The translations under genes were made by a program, and so were the position numbers. From contig JAEZBX010000349.1 in the NCBI GenBank assembly GCA_023412765.1, forward strand, positions 9,749-73,748: 64,000 nt of DNA. Reading direction: 5' to 3'. Shown piece by piece: positions 27,034 to 34,393 of the stretch (position 1 is the first letter of the stretch; every line of letters begins with the position of its first letter). The stretch is from Bacteroidota bacterium (GTDB lineage: Bacteria; Bacteroidota; Bacteroidia; Cytophagales; Cyclobacteriaceae). The notes below the pieces were generated by a model. The model was not told the origin of the DNA, ran no database searches, and saw only the letters and a program-made list of their open reading frames with translations.

Positions 27034-28485
27034 ATGGAAAACGAATTTTTGAAGAACCGATTTCACATCACGCGAAGACATTTCCTGGGTAAGCTTAGCC
27101 TTGGTCTTGGTACCATTGGGCTTGGATCATTGCTGATACCCGATCTTTTTAAATCCAGTGCAGAAGACCTTTCTCCAATTACTGGTGTTCCGCATTTTGC
27201 TCCGAAAGCTAAGCGCATCATTTATTTATTTCAAAATGGAGCCCCTTCACAATTAGAAAGTTTTGACTACAAGCCTCTTCTTAACAAAATGACTGGCCAG
27301 GAGCTGCCGGCGTCGATCCGCATGGGGCAGCGTCTTACTGGTATGACATCAGGTCAGGCAAGTTTCCCGCTGGTTGGATCTCATTTTAGTTTTAAACAAT
27401 ATGGTCAGTCAGGCGCATGGGTAAGTGAGTTATTTCCGCATACAGCAAAGATCGTTGATGAGTTATGTTTTATAAAAACGATGCACACCGAAGCCATCAA
27501 TCACGATCCTGCGCTCACTTTTATGCAGTCTGGCGCACAGCAAGGCAACCGGCCAAGTATGGGTGCATGGTTGAGCTATGGCCTTGGCAGTGAGAATAAA
27601 AATTTACCTGCTTTTTGTGTATTGCTTTCGAGAGGTCGCGGCAATGGCCAGGGCGTTTATTCAAAATTGTGGTCCAATGGATTTCTTGACAGTGTTCACC
27701 AGGGTGTACAGTTCAGTAGCAGCGAAGAGCGTGTGTTATACCTAAAGGATCCTTCAGGAAGGAACCGTGAGGCTACGCGTAAGATGCTTGATAACCTCGC
27801 CGCATTAAATGACATAAACTATAAGGAATTTGGTGACCCTGAAATTGAAGCTAAAGTACAGCAGTATGAAATGGCATATCGCATGCAGACTGCAGTGCCC
27901 GAGTTGTCAGATTTGTCTCAGGAGCCCGATCACATCATAAAGATGTATGGTGCTGATTGTTTATCTCCTGGTACATACGCTTCAAACTGTCTGCTGGCGC
28001 GCAAGCTTTCTGAATCGGGCGTTCGGTTTGTTCAGCTTTATCACCAGGGATGGGATCAACATGATAATATGGTGGGTGACATGCCTCTTCAGGCGCAGGA
28101 TGTTGACCGCGCAACGGCTGCGCTGGTGATGGACCTTAAACAAAGAGGACTGCTAGACGAAACATTAGTGATCTGGGGCGGTGAATTCGGGCGAACGAAT
28201 TATTGCCAGGGTAACCTGAGAAAAAATAATTACGGTCGTGACCACCACCCACGGAATTATACAATATGGATGGCCGGTGGCGGTGTCAAGCCAGGGATGG
28301 TTTATGGCGAAACGGATGAATTCGGATACAACATCGCGCGTGATCCTGTGCACGTCAATGATTTTCATGCAACTGTACTTCACCTTATGGGGCTTAACCA
28401 CGAACAACTGACGTACAAACACCTCGGACGTCGGTACCGCCTTACCGATGTCGCGGGTAAGGTTGTTCACGATATTCTGGCCTAG
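27034..28485 (+). CDS. DUF1501 protein with Tat signal (sulfatase-like fold)
   Basis: 483 aa. The N-terminus TRRHFLGK followed by a hydrophobic stretch (about 17-36) is a twin-arginine signal, implying export folded, perhaps with metal. The DUF1501 body has APSQLESFDYKP (about 70-81), TMHTEAINHDP, HQGWDQHDN and the closing GGEFGRTN, all matching the family, which resembles alkaline phosphatase/sulfatase folds. Only one base separates it from the DUF1549/1553 gene, with which it is almost always paired across genomes. Catalytic activity is not established to my knowledge. Confidence 0.92.
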   Translation: MENEFLKNRFHITRRHFLGKLSLGLGTIGLGSLLIPDLFKSSAEDLSPITGVPHFAPKAKRIIYLFQNGAPSQLESFDYKPLLNKMTGQELPASIRMGQRLTGMTSGQASFPLVGSHFSFKQYGQSGAWVSELFPHTAKIVDELCFIKTMHTEAINHDPALTFMQSGAQQGNRPSMGAWLSYGLGSENKNLPAFCVLLSRGRGNGQGVYSKLWSNGFLDSVHQGVQFSSSEERVLYLKDPSGRNREATRKMLDNLAALNDINYKEFGDPEIEAKVQQYEMAYRMQTAVPELSDLSQEPDHIIKMYGADCLSPGTYASNCLLARKLSESGVRFVQLYHQGWDQHDNMVGDMPLQAQDVDRATAALVMDLKQRGLLDETLVIWGGEFGRTNYCQGNLRKNNYGRDHHPRNYTIWMAGGGVKPGMVYGETDEFGYNIARDPVHVNDFHATVLHLMGLNHEQLTYKHLGRRYRLTDVAGKVVHDILA

Positions 28486-28499
28486 TTCTTTTTCATTTT

Positions 28500-30635
28500 A
28501 TGAGAAAAATTGCGCTGAACATAATTTTTTGTATTCAGATCCTGCTGCTCTTTTTACTTTTTACAGGAGATAGGATTGAATTGCCCTCATGGTTACAGGT
28601 AGCCGGACGGTTGCATCCGCTGGTGCTTCACCTGCCCATTGGATTTCTCATTTTTTTGGCAATGATGTTTTTTTTCCGAAATCAGATAGAGAAGAAGTCA
28701 TTCCATCAAATGGTGGGAATTGGATTATTATCGACGTCTTTTTTTGCATCTGTCGCTGCTCTGTTTGGATTTCTGCTCAGCATTCAGGACGATTATGGAA
28801 CCAGTGCGTTGACTCAGCATAAAGTCACAGGTGTTCTCCTCAGTTGGTTTTGTTACCTACTCGTGTTGTTGTACGGCAGCAATGGAATCAGAAAGATCAC
28901 ATATGGTTTAGGTGGGGTAACGTTGGCCTTGCTAGTCGTAGCAGGACATACAGGTTCCGTTCTTACCCATGGACAGAATTTTGTATTTGCTCCAATCTCG
29001 GCGCAGGAAGAGTTGACTGCAGATAATGCCTCGGTCTATGAATTCGCCGTTCGTCCTATACTTGATAGAAAATGTTTTTCATGTCATAACGAATCAAAAG
29101 CGAAAGGTGGTTTGGTGATGACATCCATCGATAAGTTTAAAGAAGGAGGGAAAAATGGAAAAGCTTTCGTGGAAGGCAACCCTGGTGAAAGCAGGATGGT
29201 TAAAGCTTTTTACTTGCCGCTTAGTCACGATGAACATATGCCCCCTGATGGCAAGCCGCAGTTAACTCCAGTTGAAATCTCTACTATAGAGGCGTGGATC
29301 GGTTCCGGTGCAGATTTCGAAAAGAAACTTCACCAGTTTGCAGATGGCGATTCCTTGAAATTTATTGTAGCATCGTTTGCTGCGACTAAAGCGGAAACAC
29401 CTGCTGCACAAAAGCAATATACTTTCGCAGGAGTATCGTCGGATGTAGTTGCCGAGCTCAATACCCCTTTCCGGTCGGTATTTCCATTGTATAGTGAGAG
29501 TCCGGCTTTACAGGCAGATTTCTTTCTTAAAGAAAGCTTCAAGCCAGAATTTTTAAGCGAACTAAAGAAAGTCTCAGATCAGATGGTAGTGTTGAATTTG
29601 TCGAAGATGCCTGTAACAAATAATGATCTCGAAGTAATCTCAACATTTCGCAATCTTGAAAATCTGAATTTGAATTTCACTTCCATCGATGGAAAAGGAC
29701 TAACAGCCCTGTCGAGGTTAGAGAATCTGCAAACATTGTCTCTCGCAGGCACGGCGATTCAGGCAAACGACCTGGAAGCAGTTCTCTCATTGCCTGACCT
29801 CACCCGGTTGTTCGTATGGAATACTCAGATAACCGAAGGTGATAGAGTAGCCCTTTCAAAACGATTTCCTAATGTTGAGATCATTGGAAACTTATTTGTT
29901 GATAACGAAATCCTAAGGCTGGACAAACCGCGCATAGAAAATGATGGCGTGCTCAAGAAAGGTGAATTAGTTTCTTTGAGACACAGTATGCCAGGCGTTG
30001 CGATCCGAATTTCCAAAGATGGTAGCGAACCAGATTCAATCAAATCAGAACTGTACGAAAATGCTTTTCCCTTGGATGAGTCGATGATTCTCAAAGCGAA
30101 AGCTTGTAAGGATGGTTGGTATTGCAGCGACGTTTTGACACAAAGTTGTTTCGTTCAGGGTATAAGTCCAGTAGGAGTGGAGTTGATATCCGCGCCCGAC
30201 AAGCAATACCCAGGAATTGGTGCCTCAGGTTTGTATGATCTCCAGAAAGGGTTCGCCGATATATTGAAAGAGCCGTCGTGGTTAGGATATCGCGAAATTC
30301 CTTTTTCAGCTGTATTTGACTTCGGGAAAGCGACAACTATTAAGTCGATTGTAATCAGTCATGCCAGGAACATTGGCGGTTTCGTATTTCCACCCCAGCA
30401 AGTGGAAGTGTGGGCTGGTAACTCTAGTGATAACCTGAAACTCCTTACGGAAATCGAGCCTGTACAACCCAGTGGCTATTTGCCACTCGGCGTAGTGCCA
30501 TTGTCAGTTTCAATTTCTGCATCGACTTTTCGATATTATAAGCTTGTTGCAAAGCCGGTGTCAAAATTACCTTCATGGCACAACTCAAAAGGGGAGAAGG
30601 GATGGTTTTTTGTTGATGAGGTATTCTTCTATTGA
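28500..30635 (+). CDS. Multidomain membrane cytochrome: DUF2231, c-type heme, LRR-like, CHB_HEX_C
   Basis: 711 aa. N-terminal block of about five helices (7-24, 37-59, 69-95, 104-125, 130-150) of the DUF2231 type with LHPLVLHLPIGF; a planctomycete cytochrome c domain (about 175-265, CFSCH) with MPPDGKPQL; a leucine-rich-repeat-like segment (about 350-470); a chitobiase C-terminal-like domain (about 475-560); and a galactose-binding-like F5/8 type end (about 575-711). The mixture of heme, repeat and sugar-binding-like domains suggests an envelope redox protein acting on or near a polymer, together with the two preceding genes. Function is inferred only. Confidence 0.85.
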   Translation: MRKIALNIIFCIQILLLFLLFTGDRIELPSWLQVAGRLHPLVLHLPIGFLIFLAMMFFFRNQIEKKSFHQMVGIGLLSTSFFASVAALFGFLLSIQDDYGTSALTQHKVTGVLLSWFCYLLVLLYGSNGIRKITYGLGGVTLALLVVAGHTGSVLTHGQNFVFAPISAQEELTADNASVYEFAVRPILDRKCFSCHNESKAKGGLVMTSIDKFKEGGKNGKAFVEGNPGESRMVKAFYLPLSHDEHMPPDGKPQLTPVEISTIEAWIGSGADFEKKLHQFADGDSLKFIVASFAATKAETPAAQKQYTFAGVSSDVVAELNTPFRSVFPLYSESPALQADFFLKESFKPEFLSELKKVSDQMVVLNLSKMPVTNNDLEVISTFRNLENLNLNFTSIDGKGLTALSRLENLQTLSLAGTAIQANDLEAVLSLPDLTRLFVWNTQITEGDRVALSKRFPNVEIIGNLFVDNEILRLDKPRIENDGVLKKGELVSLRHSMPGVAIRISKDGSEPDSIKSELYENAFPLDESMILKAKACKDGWYCSDVLTQSCFVQGISPVGVELISAPDKQYPGIGASGLYDLQKGFADILKEPSWLGYREIPFSAVFDFGKATTIKSIVISHARNIGGFVFPPQQVEVWAGNSSDNLKLLTEIEPVQPSGYLPLGVVPLSVSISASTFRYYKLVAKPVSKLPSWHNSKGEKGWFFVDEVFFY

Positions 30636-30638
30636 TAT

Positions 30639-31955
30639 TTATCCTAGAACTGCCTTATATGCTTTAAGTGCTCGCTCTCTGGCAAACTTGTGATCTACAA
30701 TCGGGGTCGGATACTCATTTGTGTTTAGCTCTGGTATCCATTTCTTTACATATTGATTTTGAGGGTCAAATTTTTCCGCCTGTAGCTGTGGGTTAAACAC
30801 ACGAAAATATGGCACTGCATCAGACCCCGAGCCTGCCGCCCACTGCCATCCTCCATTGTTTGAGGCCAGTTCATAATCAAGCAACTTTTTTGCAAAATAG
30901 GCTTCACCCCATCTCCAGTCGATGAGCAGATGTTTGGTAAGAAAACTTGCAGTGATCATGCGAACCCGGTTGTGCATGAATCCTGTTTGATTTAGTTCAC
31001 GCATTCCCGCATCAACGATCGGATAGCCAGTTTTTCCTTCGCACCATGCATTAAATTCCTCAACATTATTTCTCCAACTGATTCGATCATATTCCATTTT
31101 AAACGAGCTTGTAACAACTTGCGGAAAATGCCAAAGAATCATTTGATAGAATTCCCGCCATATCAATTCGTTCAACCAAACTTTGTTTTTTTTCAACGCA
31201 ACTTGAATGAGCTTACGGATACTCACTGTACCAAAACGGATGTGTATGCTTAGCCTCGACGTTCCTTTGATTGCAGGAAAGTCTCTTTGTTGATCATATT
31301 TTTCAATTGTCGAAGCTTTGATAACCCGCTCCGGAAAATGAACCGTTGTCTGGCTGAAACCAATGTCATTCAATGATGGAAGGGGTAATGGTGCAGTCTT
31401 CATCAAATTATTCTGGAGTGCTTCAACCGAATAGCTTTTCGCGTGGACGGGTTTGAAAATTTCTTGCCACTTTCTGCTGTACGGAGTGAAAATGGTGTAA
31501 GGTGTGCCGTCAGATTTGAGAACCTCCGTGGGTTCAAAAATAACGTGATCCTTATACGTATTGAACTTTACTCCCCTTGACTGAAGATCTGTTCTAACTT
31601 CATTGTCGCGCGCTAGTGCATATGGTTCATAATCCCGGTTTACATAGACCGCCGATGGTTTCAAATTCTTGAAAATGTCAATTGGATTTCCATGCAGTAC
31701 CAGGAGAGAACTACCCAATTGTTCAAGCTGAGATTTTAGTTCACTAACAGCCTGATGTATAAATTCTACGCGTGCATCTTTCTTTTCTTCAAGTGAATCC
31801 AGAATTTCAGTATCAAAGATGAACAACGGAATCACATCCTTATTTTCCTGTAATGCGAAAAACAATGCAGCATTGTCGTGCAGCCTGATATCCCTCCTCA
31901 GCCAACAAATGGTTGTGTTACTATCAACAATAATTGGTATCTGATTAAAATCCAC
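30639..31955 (-). CDS. phrB: Deoxyribodipyrimidine photolyase (CPD class I type)
   Basis: 438 aa. N-terminal antenna-binding domain beginning WLRRDIRLHDN (about 19-29) and C-terminal FAD domain: RLSIHIRFGTVS, WLNELIWREFYQ (about 272-283), GYPIVDAGMREL, HNRVRM and the NNGGWQWAAGSGSDAVPYF segment near 378-396. The set fits light-driven repair of cyclobutane dimers rather than a (6-4) enzyme, though a cryptochrome cannot be ruled out. It follows idi by 11 bases and belongs to the light-response region with the CarH-like regulator and ECF sigma factor. Confidence 0.93.
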   Translation of the reverse strand: MDFNQIPIIVDSNTTICWLRRDIRLHDNAALFFALQENKDVIPLFIFDTEILDSLEEKKDARVEFIHQAVSELKSQLEQLGSSLLVLHGNPIDIFKNLKPSAVYVNRDYEPYALARDNEVRTDLQSRGVKFNTYKDHVIFEPTEVLKSDGTPYTIFTPYSRKWQEIFKPVHAKSYSVEALQNNLMKTAPLPLPSLNDIGFSQTTVHFPERVIKASTIEKYDQQRDFPAIKGTSRLSIHIRFGTVSIRKLIQVALKKNKVWLNELIWREFYQMILWHFPQVVTSSFKMEYDRISWRNNVEEFNAWCEGKTGYPIVDAGMRELNQTGFMHNRVRMITASFLTKHLLIDWRWGEAYFAKKLLDYELASNNGGWQWAAGSGSDAVPYFRVFNPQLQAEKFDPQNQYVKKWIPELNTNEYPTPIVDHKFARERALKAYKAVLG

Positions 31956-31966
31956 GAACAGGCCGG

Positions 31967-32482
31967 TCAGGCAATAATTTGCTTAAGGTGAGACTGTTCA
32001 ATGATAAGCCTAAACCATACGGTATAATGGTTGGGATGACGCACAATGTCTGCCCGAAGTTCATCGACGTTAACAAATTTCCAATCCTCTACTTCGTCGG
32101 TATTTATAACAGGAGTTCCATCGAACACGGCAGTGAATACATAATCAAGTTCGTGTTCGATCATATTTTTGTCCAGGTCAGATTTGTAGATAAACTTATA
32201 TGCGAATTGAGGTTGAAGATCTATTCCCATCTCGAACTTAAGTCTGGTGCTAGCTGCATCCACTGTTGCTTCGCCGGGTTTTGGGTGGCTACAACATGAA
32301 TTCGTCCAAAGTCCGCCGCTATGGTATTTACCCGCAGCTCTTTTTTGTAGCAGCAGTTCTCCCTTTGAATTAAAAATTAACACTGAGAATGCGCGATGAA
32401 GAACACCTTTAAGATGTGCTTCAAGCTTATCCATCGTGCCGACAACGTTGTCTTGTTCATCCACCAAAATTACTTGCTCCAT
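31967..32482 (-). CDS. idi: Isopentenyl-diphosphate delta-isomerase, type I
   Basis: 171 aa Nudix-fold enzyme interconverting IPP and DMAPP to feed isoprenoid, including carotenoid, synthesis. Visible: GGLWTNSCCSHPKPGE (about 55-70) with the catalytic cysteine, the metal/acid pair in EHELDYVF (about 110-117), and the DEVEDWKFV segment near 131-139. First gene of an idi-photolyase unit, separated from the upstream ECF gene by a crtI remnant and a terminator, so it must have its own promoter in 32483-32600. Confidence 0.94.
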   Translation of the reverse strand: MEQVILVDEQDNVVGTMDKLEAHLKGVLHRAFSVLIFNSKGELLLQKRAAGKYHSGGLWTNSCCSHPKPGEATVDAASTRLKFEMGIDLQPQFAYKFIYKSDLDKNMIEHELDYVFTAVFDGTPVINTDEVEDWKFVNVDELRADIVRHPNHYTVWFRLIIEQSHLKQIIA

Positions 32483-32605
32483 TCAACTTAGATTTAATTG
32501 AATCAATCGCGCACACTGATCCTCTTTTTATATACGATAAAGGTAATTCAAATAGATGCAGTTTCAGTGAGTTCTGGAGAACAACGGGCTTGAATAATGC
32601 ACTTA

Positions 32606-32635
32606 TAAAAAGACCTGGCTGAAAAACCAGGTCTT
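32606..32635 (-). terminator. Terminator downstream of the ECF gene and crtI remnant
   Basis: Read on the minus strand: 9-bp stem AAGACCTGG/CCAGGTCTT (32627-32635 with 32610-32618), 8-nt loop, then TTTTTAT. It ends transcripts from the MerR/ECF side before idi. It directly abuts the crtI-like fragment. Confidence 0.85.
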
Positions 32636-32755
32636 GAGCTTCAATTTGTTAATGCGTTGAATATCGAGAACAATTACTTCAAAACCTTCCTTCGCCAGAA
32701 AACACGGTGCTGATAATCCCGACAATCCAGAACCCATAGCTGCAACATGCGCAAT
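32636..32755 (-). pseudogene. crtI: Remnant of phytoene desaturase crtI (N-terminal FAD-binding segment)
   Basis: On the minus strand, about 40 codons read I-A-H-V-A-A-M-G-S-G-L-S-G-L-S-A, then P-C-F-L-A-K-E-G-F-E-V-I-V-L-D. This is the dinucleotide-binding beta-alpha-beta start of CrtI-type desaturases (GxGxxG, usually IGSGFSGLSAA..LAKEGxEV). There is a stop codon just upstream and nothing desaturase-like after the D; the frame runs into the terminator hairpin. It starts 21 bases after the ECF stop, where crtI begins in intact Bacteroidota operons. Called a pseudogene because about 450 of the expected 490 residues are missing. Confidence 0.75.
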
Positions 32756-32776
32756 CCAGTTAGGTTACAGGTATAC

Positions 32777-33277
32777 TCAATATCCCTGCAAACGCTTTTG
32801 TATTTCTTTTCTCGCGTGGAAAATTCTATTCTTCACAGTTCCGATGGGAATGCGAAGATGTTCTGCGATCTCGTGATACTTATAGCCCGTTGTGTGCATC
32901 TTGAAAGGCGTAAGCAACTCTTCCTTTATGTTGTTTACATTCTTCCAGATCTCTTTGAATTCGAGGCTTTCCTGTGGACGATTAAAGGTGTGTTCTTCTT
33001 CCACGTTCAGGAAGTACAAATCCTTGGTGGTATCATTCGATGTTTTCGCCCGTTGGTTCTTCCTGTAATTGTTAATGAAGGTGTTTCTCATTATGGTGAA
33101 GAGCCACCCCTTTAAGTTGGTATCCTGGCGAAACTTGTCACGATATGTGAGGGCCTTTAGAATAGTATCTTGAACAAGATCCAGCGATTCATCCTTGTCG
33201 TGAGTAAAGCGTCTTGTAAAAGTTTGTAAGGTGCCTCTTAAGCCAGCAATCTGATGAGTAAATTCTATGGCAGTCAT
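32777..33277 (-). CDS. ECF-type RNA polymerase sigma factor
   Basis: 166 aa. Sigma region 2 (about 12-80) with the DLVQDTILKAL and NLKGWLFTIMRNTFINNYR segments, and region 4 helix-turn-helix (about 115-162) with YKYHEIAEHLRIPIGTVKNRIFHARKE. No anti-sigma gene is adjacent. Position between a CarH-like MerR gene and carotenoid genes matches light-induced carotenogenesis operons in this phylum, where the sigma factor gene is a target of the MerR repressor. A dyad at 33298 overlies its expected promoter. Confidence 0.92.
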   Translation of the reverse strand: MTAIEFTHQIAGLRGTLQTFTRRFTHDKDESLDLVQDTILKALTYRDKFRQDTNLKGWLFTIMRNTFINNYRKNQRAKTSNDTTKDLYFLNVEEEHTFNRPQESLEFKEIWKNVNNIKEELLTPFKMHTTGYKYHEIAEHLRIPIGTVKNRIFHARKEIQKRLQGY

Positions 33278-33297
33278 TGGTCTATTGGTTTAAAAGT

Positions 33298-33325
33298 GTT
33301 TAAACATATTCGCATATCGTTAAAC
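33298..33325. promoter_or_regulatory. Candidate MerR/CarH operator upstream of the ECF gene
   Basis: 28-bp near-perfect dyad, pattern GTTTAA-nn-ATAT-n4-ATAT-nn-TTAAAC, 20 bases upstream of the ECF start on its promoter side. Further GTTAA/TTAAAC half-sites follow toward 33395. Location and symmetry fit binding by the CarH-like tetramer encoded next door, which would repress in the dark. Confidence 0.5.
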
Positions 33326-33447
33326 AAATATAGTGCTTAACCAAAGCGTGCCAAGAGTTCTGTTTTATTTTTCTCTTAAAACATTAAACAAAATTGGATT
33401 GGATATTTTTTTAACTAATTCAGGGTCAATAGGATAGGGAAGGGAGC

Positions 33448-34314
33448 CTAAATGAAGTTGGTCAATTCCAACGCAGTTGAGAAAGTTTGAACATTGACGA
33501 CCTTGGAACCGTTAAATTTCTGCACCTGATAGCCTGAAGCCAGGATTTTTGTGTTTCCGAAATCGTTTGTAAGCTGTTCCAGGTACTTTTCTATAGAAAT
33601 TTGGGGCTTTGAGGTTATTGTGGTTAGCATATACTCAGGTTGATGCACTTTATACACACTGACCAAGTCTTCATGTGGTACATTTTGCCCAAGATAATAG
33701 GTTCTGTAACCCGCTTTACGAATCAAAAAATGATAGAATAAAAGACCCAATTCGTGCAGTTCTCCTTCGGGCAAAAAGACCACAATCTTCTTCGCCGTTT
33801 TCGGTGGAATAGGCAATCCGTCAATAGCAACAATAATTTTCTGGCGGATAAGGTTCGAAATAAAGTGTTCGTGCGCCGGTGTGATATTTTGTGTCTGCCA
33901 AAGAATGCCGATTTTCTCAAGGAAAGGGTAAATTATTTCGGTGACCGTTTGCTCAAATCCGAAGCGGAGGATCAGATTGTTCAATATCTTCTCAAATAAC
34001 TCCTCTTCCATGTCGATCATGGCGACCACCATTTGATCGATATGCACCCCCTTGTCGTTTTGAAGTTCGCTGATCTCCAGAACTTTCTTGTTCATGTCCT
34101 CCAATGACATGTCTGCTATCTTGGAGATCTTTATCCCGTACGTGTTGAGCAACGATACGTTGATAATTTTCTTCAGGTCCTTGTCTGAGTAATAACGGAT
34201 ATTTGTTGCTGTTCTTGAGGGCTCAATTATTCTGTGACGCTTCTCCCAAATTCGAATAGTATGCGCCTTGATCCCTGAAAGTTGTTCAAGTTCCTTAATT
34301 GAATACTGCCCCAT
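33448..34314 (-). CDS. CarH-like MerR regulator with B12-binding domain
   Basis: 288 aa. MerR winged helix (1-70: YSIKELEQLSGIKAHTIRIWEKRH) followed by the B12-binding four-helix and Rossmann domains. The CarH-type W-x9-E-H motif is present (W139, E149, H150), as is the lower-ligand motif E185-x-H187-x2-G190 and the S-G pair near 260. In characterised CarH proteins adenosylcobalamin lets a tetramer block DNA in the dark and light disrupts it. The same photoreceptor role is predicted here. Transcribed toward the ECF gene and divergent from the helicase gene, with only 79 bases between starts. Confidence 0.9.
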   Translation of the reverse strand: MGQYSIKELEQLSGIKAHTIRIWEKRHRIIEPSRTATNIRYYSDKDLKKIINVSLLNTYGIKISKIADMSLEDMNKKVLEISELQNDKGVHIDQMVVAMIDMEEELFEKILNNLILRFGFEQTVTEIIYPFLEKIGILWQTQNITPAHEHFISNLIRQKIIVAIDGLPIPPKTAKKIVVFLPEGELHELGLLFYHFLIRKAGYRTYYLGQNVPHEDLVSVYKVHQPEYMLTTITSKPQISIEKYLEQLTNDFGNTKILASGYQVQKFNGSKVVNVQTFSTALELTNFI

Positions 34315-34393
34315 CTTTCAGCCTTTAAACTTTTTAACAGGAGGGTCTGTAAATTGTTTTTTTACCCAAAGGGAAACGATAAATTCGGAGTTG

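Noticed and set aside
34268..34393. N-terminal extension of the helicase
   Set aside because: Those codons overlap the divergent CarH-like gene, and the family start MADDPTK... matches the ATG at 34394.
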